DNA from: Ardenticatenia bacterium
GTDB taxonomy: Bacteria; Chloroflexota; Anaerolineae; 4572-78; NAK82
Length of the DNA: 64,000 bases
Direction of reading: 5' to 3'
NCBI GenBank assembly: GCA_003130875.1
Contig: QEXY01000089.1
Coordinates: forward strand, 1 to 64,000
Positions 58,308-64,000 of this stretch are shown here, one piece after another (position 1 is the first letter of the stretch; each line of letters opens with the position of its first letter). Position numbers and translations under genes: made by a program. Below the pieces are notes generated by a model, which worked only from the letters and a program-made list of their open reading frames with translations, was not told the DNA's origin and did no database searches.

Positions 58308-59645
58308 TCACTGAAGTTCTCTGGACAGCTTTCCTGCGTATTGATTCGCTTCTTCTTGGGCAAGGCGCAGCGCATCGGCAGGATCAGCGCCGTAGAAAGC
58401 GGCTTTGATAGCATCTGCATAGGCCCGCTCCGCCTCTGGAAATGCATCGAGTATGTAAGGGCGGGCTGATTCCAACTGGGCCAGGAAGGGCTTTAACAAA
58501 GGATCCCCGGCGAAATGGGGTGTGGACAACAGCCAACTGCGCGCTGGGTAACGACCTAAACGACGCGCCATCGCTAAACCGTATCGATCGCTGGTTGCCC
58601 ACTTCATAAACTCGAACGCTATCTGCCGGTTGCGGCTGCCGCGCGGAATGAACAACCCGGTGCTACCCAGGGCTGAAGCGGCTGAGGCGCCGGCGGGTGT
58701 TTTCGGTAATGTGGTCACTCCTATTGGAAAGTCTGGCACATGGGTGATGATGTAGTGGATATCATAGGGTGTACCGAAGAACATAGCGATCTTGCCCGCC
58801 AGAAACAACTTGCGTGGATCCTCGTGATCGCGGGGACGGGTTGTCGGCAAGGGACCATATCCGTTGCGTGCCATCATGGCGAGAAAACGCAATCCTTCGA
58901 TATTTGCTGTGGCATCCAGCGTGAACCGATATCCAATGAACGAATCACCTGCCACCAAGTTACCTCCGGCTTCTGCCAACCAGGCAAACACATGCCACGG
59001 ATCCGTGGTGAACCCCACTCCATAGCGTGTGCCATCCGGGCGCGTCAACGCTGCGGCATCAGCAGCGAATTGCTTCCACGTATAGCTGGCGTCGGGATAT
59101 GCCAGCCCCGCCTCGTCAAAGTGAGCTTTGTTGTAAATGAGCACCAGGGTGTAAATATCCAGAGGGACCCCATATTTCACGCGGTCCCAGGTGACCTGCT
59201 CCATCGCCTGGGGAAGAAATTCGTCCTGGGCTCCCCAGGCATCCCACAGATTGTCCAAAGGCTCGGCAAAGCCCCGCGCTGCCATCGCCGCCACATGGGC
59301 TTGCACCACATCAGGTGGATCCCCCACCTGGAGCGCCTTCTTTACCCGGTCGGGGATACTTTGATAGACAAATCCGTGGAGATTGACGTTGACATTGGGA
59401 TACGCCTGCTCGAAATCGGCTGCCAGCTCCTCAAAAAGTGGATCCGGCGCCAACATATCTAAGCTCAGCCACACTTCCAGCGTAACGGGCTCGACCGGGA
59501 TCCCAGGGTTAACAGCGGGCACATCGCTCAACACCCTAGGGGACGACGGGTTTAGGGCACAACCAGCCAGCACGATAACCACGAGCCCAACAAGCCCGCT
59601 CCGCCTGATCAACCCGCTTATGTCACACCGCTGCAACCATTCCAT
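58308..59645 (-). CDS. extracellular solute-binding lipoprotein (sugar ABC family 1-like)
   Basis: 445 aa; lipobox VVIVLAGC; VTLEVWLSLDMLAPDPLFEELAADFEQAYPNVNVNLHGF, YGVPLDIYTLVLIYNKAHFDEAGLAYPDASYTWKQFAADAAALT. Confidence 0.92.
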   Translation of the reverse strand: MEWLQRCDISGLIRRSGLVGLVVIVLAGCALNPSSPRVLSDVPAVNPGIPVEPVTLEVWLSLDMLAPDPLFEELAADFEQAYPNVNVNLHGFVYQSIPDRVKKALQVGDPPDVVQAHVAAMAARGFAEPLDNLWDAWGAQDEFLPQAMEQVTWDRVKYGVPLDIYTLVLIYNKAHFDEAGLAYPDASYTWKQFAADAAALTRPDGTRYGVGFTTDPWHVFAWLAEAGGNLVAGDSFIGYRFTLDATANIEGLRFLAMMARNGYGPLPTTRPRDHEDPRKLFLAGKIAMFFGTPYDIHYIITHVPDFPIGVTTLPKTPAGASAASALGSTGLFIPRGSRNRQIAFEFMKWATSDRYGLAMARRLGRYPARSWLLSTPHFAGDPLLKPFLAQLESARPYILDAFPEAERAYADAIKAAFYGADPADALRLAQEEANQYAGKLSRELQ

Positions 59646-60335
59646 CTATTCATCTCGCTCGGGATCCTCATAGTCGGTGACCCATCCCCGCCTGACCGCG
59701 TACATAGCGGCTTCTGTGCGCGACCCAACCCCTAATTTGGAGAAAATGTTGGATAGATGCGCCTGAACTGTACGATCGCTGATGAAGAGCTTGCGACCGA
59801 TCTCCTTATTGGTAAGACCCTTGCCGACCAGACGGAGAATCTCCAGTTCGCGCTCGGTCAAGCCCTCAAACTCATCTTTCTTGGCGCCAGGAGTCCATTC
59901 TGCAGGGGCACGACCGCTGGCAAACTGAGCCATCACTTTGCCGGCTACCACAGGATCCAACATGGAACGACCCGAGGCCACCGCTCGAATGGCACGGACC
60001 AGCTCATCAATCTCGGCTGTCTTCAACAGGTATCCGTTCGCACCAGCTTGGAGGAGTGCAAAGATATACTCATCGTCGTCGTGTGCTGTCAGCACGAGCA
60101 CCGCCACTTGCGGTGCTTCCTGTTTGATCCGACGCGTTGCCTCCACGCCCGACATACCTGGCATGCGCACATCCATAATCACAACATCAGGCTTCAGCTG
60201 CACGGCCAACCGAACTGCTTCCTCACCATTAGAGGCTTCCCCCACCACTCGCATATCCGGTTGGCGTTCTAACAATTGTCGCGTGCCGGCGCGCACCACC
60301 GCATGATCGTCGGCTAATAACAAGGAAATACTCAT
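59646..60335 (-). CDS. NarL/FixJ-family response regulator
   Basis: 229 aa; [39 protein letters not shown], Lux[64 protein letters not shown]. Confidence 0.95.
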   Translation of the reverse strand: MSISLLLADDHAVVRAGTRQLLERQPDMRVVGEASNGEEAVRLAVQLKPDVVIMDVRMPGMSGVEATRRIKQEAPQVAVLVLTAHDDDEYIFALLQAGANGYLLKTAEIDELVRAIRAVASGRSMLDPVVAGKVMAQFASGRAPAEWTPGAKKDEFEGLTERELEILRLVGKGLTNKEIGRKLFISDRTVQAHLSNIFSKLGVGSRTEAAMYAVRRGWVTDYEDPERDE

Positions 60336-60458
60336 AGGCGCTCCCGCTTCGCAGTTCCCAATAAGGTTCCGCTATAGCCCATCTTGGAGATGGATCGCAG
60401 CGATATTATGACGTGTGCTCTTCAACCCATGTTCCGATTTTCTCAAATTATCCCATAC

Positions 60459-60487
60459 ATTATAGTACTAATAACCTTCGAAAACAA
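60459..60487 (-). promoter_or_regulatory. promoter candidate for the RR-SBP-HK operon
   Basis: Minus strand TTGTTT - 17 nt - TATAAT upstream of 60335. Confidence 0.5.
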
Positions 60488-60563
60488 AAGGGTAGAAAAA
60501 CGATCGAGGAGCGATCGGACACCTCCCATCTCCCCAACAAGGGCGCTGTCAGCGGTACTTCAC

Positions 60564-61835
60564 TCAGGATAGCACATACGGGATTGTCTGCGGTCCTTCC
60601 GGGAGCACACAGATGCGCGCATCGCGTCCCATCTGCTTCAGCAGCTGCATCACAGTGTCTTCGATGCGGTGGCTGGGTTTCAGCAGCGCACCATAGATTT
60701 GCTCATCCGTCAAGTTGTCCGTGTAGAGGTACACATCCGCCTTGAGCTGGATCTGGGCCTGGATTTGCACCTGCCATTGATCTTGTTTGAGGAAGCCAGG
60801 TTGTGAGACCATTTCCAGAACCGCCTGAGGACTGTCACATGCACGCAGGAGCTCCCCGTACATACCGTGCTCAGGGATTCCATCCCAGCAGCTGGCGGCA
60901 ATGATGATCGCCCCGCCCGGCCGGACGATCTGCGCTGCGGCGCTCATCCCCTTGACCGATTGATATAGATTAAGGTCCAAGGGATAACCGGAGTTGCTGG
61001 TGATGACGATGTCAAAGGGTTGTTCCACTGCTACCATGGCATGGCCCCTGACGAAGTGGCATCCGGCTGCGTAAGCTGAGTCCAGATCGCCGGCAAAGAC
61101 CCCCACAATGCGTTTCTCACGGTTGAGCGCCACATTGAGGAGAAATGTCGGATGGACCTTTTCGGCCACTTCGCGGATCTCCTCCTGGATAGGATTGTGT
61201 TCCACCACTCCCCAAGTGGCATTGGGATGTGCGATCATCACCGCGTCGTGATTCCCAAGCACGGTGCGCTGTCCTGCCATGCCGGGCAATATCGCCTTGC
61301 CTCCACCTGAGAACCCGGCGAAGAAATGGGGCTCGATGAAACCGGTCAAGATCTTGACGTCACACTCATAGAATTCGCGATTCACCCAGATCTCGTGGTT
61401 GAATTGGCTCATCCCCAGGCACACCTGCGTGGTGGGATCAAAGGCGTTGTTCTGCACGATGCGATAGCGCCTCACCACATCATCGCCCAGCATACCCCGC
61501 AGCTCCTCATCGGTGTTGGGGCGGTGAGTGCCAAGTGCGTTGAACAGGGTGATATGGTGTGCTGGGACGTGGTCGAGAGTATGGAGCACAGCGGGCACCA
61601 CCAAATGGTTGGGCGTCGGACGTGTGATGTCGCTGAAGACGATACCCACTCGGTCAGTCGGTTTCACCAAATCGCGCAAGGGAGGCGAATCGATCGGCCT
61701 GGTCAACGCTTCTAATAGTCCAGTCCGTTCCTCCTCTACCGCCGGAACGTAACGCGGTGTCACGACGGTGACATCTAGTTCGTCCGGGAGCTCGATGGTC
61801 AACCCCGTCTTGCCATATGCCAGCTCAATTTCCAT
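60564..61835 (-). CDS. LarA-family protein (nickel-pincer lactate racemase superfamily, DUF2088)
   Basis: From MEIELAYGKTGLTIELP; DRVGIVFSDITRPTPNHLVVPAVL, FNALGTHRPNTDEELRGMLG, FAGFSGGGKAILPGMAGQ. ORF open to 61868. Confidence 0.9.
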   Translation of the reverse strand: MEIELAYGKTGLTIELPDELDVTVVTPRYVPAVEEERTGLLEALTRPIDSPPLRDLVKPTDRVGIVFSDITRPTPNHLVVPAVLHTLDHVPAHHITLFNALGTHRPNTDEELRGMLGDDVVRRYRIVQNNAFDPTTQVCLGMSQFNHEIWVNREFYECDVKILTGFIEPHFFAGFSGGGKAILPGMAGQRTVLGNHDAVMIAHPNATWGVVEHNPIQEEIREVAEKVHPTFLLNVALNREKRIVGVFAGDLDSAYAAGCHFVRGHAMVAVEQPFDIVITSNSGYPLDLNLYQSVKGMSAAAQIVRPGGAIIIAASCWDGIPEHGMYGELLRACDSPQAVLEMVSQPGFLKQDQWQVQIQAQIQLKADVYLYTDNLTDEQIYGALLKPSHRIEDTVMQLLKQMGRDARICVLPEGPQTIPYVLS

Positions 61836-61950
61836 ATTTCTCTTCCCAACAGCATCCTTAAAGGTCATGGGGCGCTTCTGCGCAGCGCCTCGAGCGCAAA
61901 GGTGATGCCACCCGCCTGTTTTCGCTGGATGATGACCTGGGTTGTGCGGT

Positions 61951-62877
61951 TCAGTCTTGAGTCACTTGAGAGGTGCGTGCCTTGACGCCCGCCAAATCCT
62001 CCAACACAGTGATAACAGCGGAATGATCCATCTCGCCGCGGCCCGCCGCCAGCAATGCGCTGAACAGCTCGTGGGCAATTGCTGTGGCGGGCAGCGGAAC
62101 CTTCAGATCACGCGCCGTCGCCATGATGATATTCAGGTCTTTGTAGTGGAACTTGCTCTTGAACCCTGGCTCGAACTCTCCTTTGATCACTTTGGGGCCG
62201 CGCACATCCATCACTCGCGTTTGAGCGTAGCCGGCGCTCAGCACTTTCAGGATGATGGCCGGGTCCACACCCGCCTTGGCGCCCAACACCAATGCCTCAG
62301 CCATGCCGACGAAATTGAGCGCCACCTGAATCTGGTTGCACGCCTTGACCGTCTGGCCTGCGCCGTGAGTGCCACAATAGGTGACCGTCTTGCCCATCAC
62401 CTGAAACAATGGCAACATCTCGTCAAACAGATCCTTCGGCCCGCCGACCATGATGGAAAGGCTGGCTGTCCGAGCGCCCACCTCGCCGCCGCTCACCGGG
62501 GCATCGAGACACCGCACTCCCTTCTGGCCGAGCACTTCGGCCACCCTGATGGCCGTCTGCGGCGCGATGGTGCTCATATCGATGTAGATCAGCCCAGGCC
62601 GTGCTGCTGCAATGATACCTTCCTCTCCTAATGCCACTGCTTCAACATCAGGCGAGTCGGGCACCATCGAAATGACAATATCACTGCGTGTGGCTACATC
62701 CTTGCACGAACTACCCGCCTGGGCGCCGGCGTTGAGGGCACTTTCCATCGCCTGTGGCACGATATCGTATACTACCAGCGGATAGCCTGCGTTCAGCAAG
62801 TGATTGACCATGTGGCGCCCCATAATCCCCAGACCAATAAAACCAACACGCGGTTGCATCGCATCCTTCCTCCTCAC
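61951..62877 (-). CDS. 2-hydroxy-3-oxopropionate reductase / 3-hydroxyisobutyrate dehydrogenase family
   Basis: 308 aa; VGFIGLGIMGRHMVNHLLNAGYPLVVYDI, CLDAPVSGGEVGARTASLSIMVGG, GAGQTVKACNQIQVALNFVGMAEAL. Confidence 0.92.
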   Translation of the reverse strand: MRRKDAMQPRVGFIGLGIMGRHMVNHLLNAGYPLVVYDIVPQAMESALNAGAQAGSSCKDVATRSDIVISMVPDSPDVEAVALGEEGIIAAARPGLIYIDMSTIAPQTAIRVAEVLGQKGVRCLDAPVSGGEVGARTASLSIMVGGPKDLFDEMLPLFQVMGKTVTYCGTHGAGQTVKACNQIQVALNFVGMAEALVLGAKAGVDPAIILKVLSAGYAQTRVMDVRGPKVIKGEFEPGFKSKFHYKDLNIIMATARDLKVPLPATAIAHELFSALLAAGRGEMDHSAVITVLEDLAGVKARTSQVTQD

Positions 62878-63025
62878 TGAAAAAACGATTTAGGGAGATT
62901 CATACACGCCTTCGGCGCTTTGTCAATAAAGTGCACCGGACGACTTCCACCTCAAGTCCCATTGCCGAGAAACTGAAACGCGGGAACTTCGGCAACCTCG
63001 ATATAGGGTTCTTGGTATGCACCCG

Positions 63026-63949
63026 CTATGTCTGCGTCATGGTGCTCAGCAGCGTCGGTGTCACATCGGTCAGATCGTTCAACTGCGCGGCCATCGCGGC
63101 ATGATGGGCACCGATCAACAGAGCCATAGCCGGATTGAGAGTATGGCGTGACGTGCTCATATCCTCCAGATTGCCATGATCGCTGATGACGAACACTGCT
63201 GAGCGCGTTAGATCAAGGTGGCCCAGGATGCCGGAGAGGAAACGATCGAGCTGCTGCAATAGGTTGAGGGCGAGCTCCCAATCCTGTCGATGTCCGGCCA
63301 GGTCGGTGATCCACAACTCAAAATAGCTCAGTGTGTGCTCGCGTGCCAGCAGAGCAAGGTTTCTACCCGCTTGCTCTGGCGTGATGAGGGGGACTTTGTA
63401 CCCTTGTTGATGAAAATAGTCATTGGTGAGCAATCCTGAAACCGCCTGACCTGTCTGAAGCTCTTGCGCTCCGCGCAGGGTGAGACCGGCCAGCAAGGCT
63501 GCCCAGCTGTTCGCGCTCAGGCGTTGTGTTCCCCGCGCAATGCGGTGCAGAAAGCGGTCGGTGTAAGCATTGGCATAAGCGACGGGATGACCAGAGGCCG
63601 CAAGCGAGCGAAACAGGTTCGCACGGCCCAATAGGGCACGCAACTGTTGGTTGGGATAAGGACCATCGTGATATCCCAATAGAGCAGGCGCGTTCACTCC
63701 GGTTAACAGCGTCGTCTGGCCGGTGCCGCTCTGCGGCAGGCCAGGGACACCCAGGCGTGCATCCAACGCCAGCAAGCTCGCGTGGCGCGTGACCGCGCCG
63801 GCTTGTTCGCGCACCAGACACCCCCCGTCCAGCAGAGATCGCACAATGGGCATGTCCGCCCGAGCCAAGGGATTCTTGGTCGGATCTGTCTCGCCCAGTC
63901 CCACTCCATCCAGAAAGACGACCACCAGACGTTCGATGCGCATCGTCAC
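63026..63949 (-). CDS. alkaline phosphatase superfamily metalloenzyme (phosphopentomutase/phosphoglycerate mutase-like)
   Basis: 307 aa; VVFLDGVGLGETDPTKNPLARADMP, PQSGTGQTTLLTGVNAPALLGYHDGPYPNQQLRALL, FVISDHGNLEDMSTSRHTLNPAMALLIG. Confidence 0.78.
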   Translation of the reverse strand: MTMRIERLVVVFLDGVGLGETDPTKNPLARADMPIVRSLLDGGCLVREQAGAVTRHASLLALDARLGVPGLPQSGTGQTTLLTGVNAPALLGYHDGPYPNQQLRALLGRANLFRSLAASGHPVAYANAYTDRFLHRIARGTQRLSANSWAALLAGLTLRGAQELQTGQAVSGLLTNDYFHQQGYKVPLITPEQAGRNLALLAREHTLSYFELWITDLAGHRQDWELALNLLQQLDRFLSGILGHLDLTRSAVFVISDHGNLEDMSTSRHTLNPAMALLIGAHHAAMAAQLNDLTDVTPTLLSTMTQT

Positions 63950-64000
63950 ACTACCGCATCCAGCGCAAAAAAGGACGTCGTACCAGGGTGAGTAGCATAT

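Noticed and set aside
58740-59462. 240-aa plus-strand ORF
   Set aside because: Antisense to the solute-binding protein gene.
61942-62631. 229-aa plus-strand ORF
   Set aside because: Antisense to the GarR-like gene.
1-64000. CRISPR arrays, tRNAs, rRNAs, prophage, toxin-antitoxin or restriction systems
   Set aside because: Read for regularly spaced repeats, cloverleaf-like segments and hallmark proteins on both strands; none found by eye. A tRNAscan-SE, CRISPRCasFinder and DefenseFinder run would be decisive.

Overview
A 64 kb, GC-rich, gene-dense bacterial chromosomal segment with no rRNA, tRNA, CRISPR array or intact mobile element that I could see. Gene content and style suggest Chloroflexota, but this is inference only. 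About 46 protein-coding genes are supported. In order: L-rhamnose isomerase-like; a stand-alone CBM48/E-set protein coupled to an MprF-like protein; uvrC; an OmpR-family response regulator and histidine kinase; a VIT/VWA protein; a TPP riboswitch with thiB-thiP but no thiQ, followed by an ISAs1-like transposase remnant; AKR, zwf, FGGY kinase and SDR; carA; a PfkB kinase; mtlD; a moaD-moaE fusion and moaC; a heme operon (hemA-C-D, radical SAM/SPASM, hemB-E-Y, GNAT, hemL, minus strand); mutL; an ABC exporter with a NEW3-domain protein; a GT4 fusion protein coupled to a GH130-like gene; a winged-helix regulator and DegV divergent from fabF; a 7 kb plus-strand operon headed by fabF; an ABC ATPase with an ABC-2/SpoIIM fusion permease; a response regulator, solute-binding protein and histidine kinase triad; larA, garR-like and an alkaline phosphatase superfamily enzyme. 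The best candidates for unusual biology are the RR-SBP-HK triad, the radical SAM protein inside a hem operon that has no coproporphyrinogen oxidase or ferrochelatase here, the DegV/regulator/FabF divergon with a palindrome just after the fabF promoter, the ABC-2/SpoIIM fusion, a 55-aa small membrane protein behind a strong promoter, and the thiBP locus without its ATPase. I saw no clear-cut defence system or other wholly novel system. All family calls are from reading the translated sequences; no database search was run.
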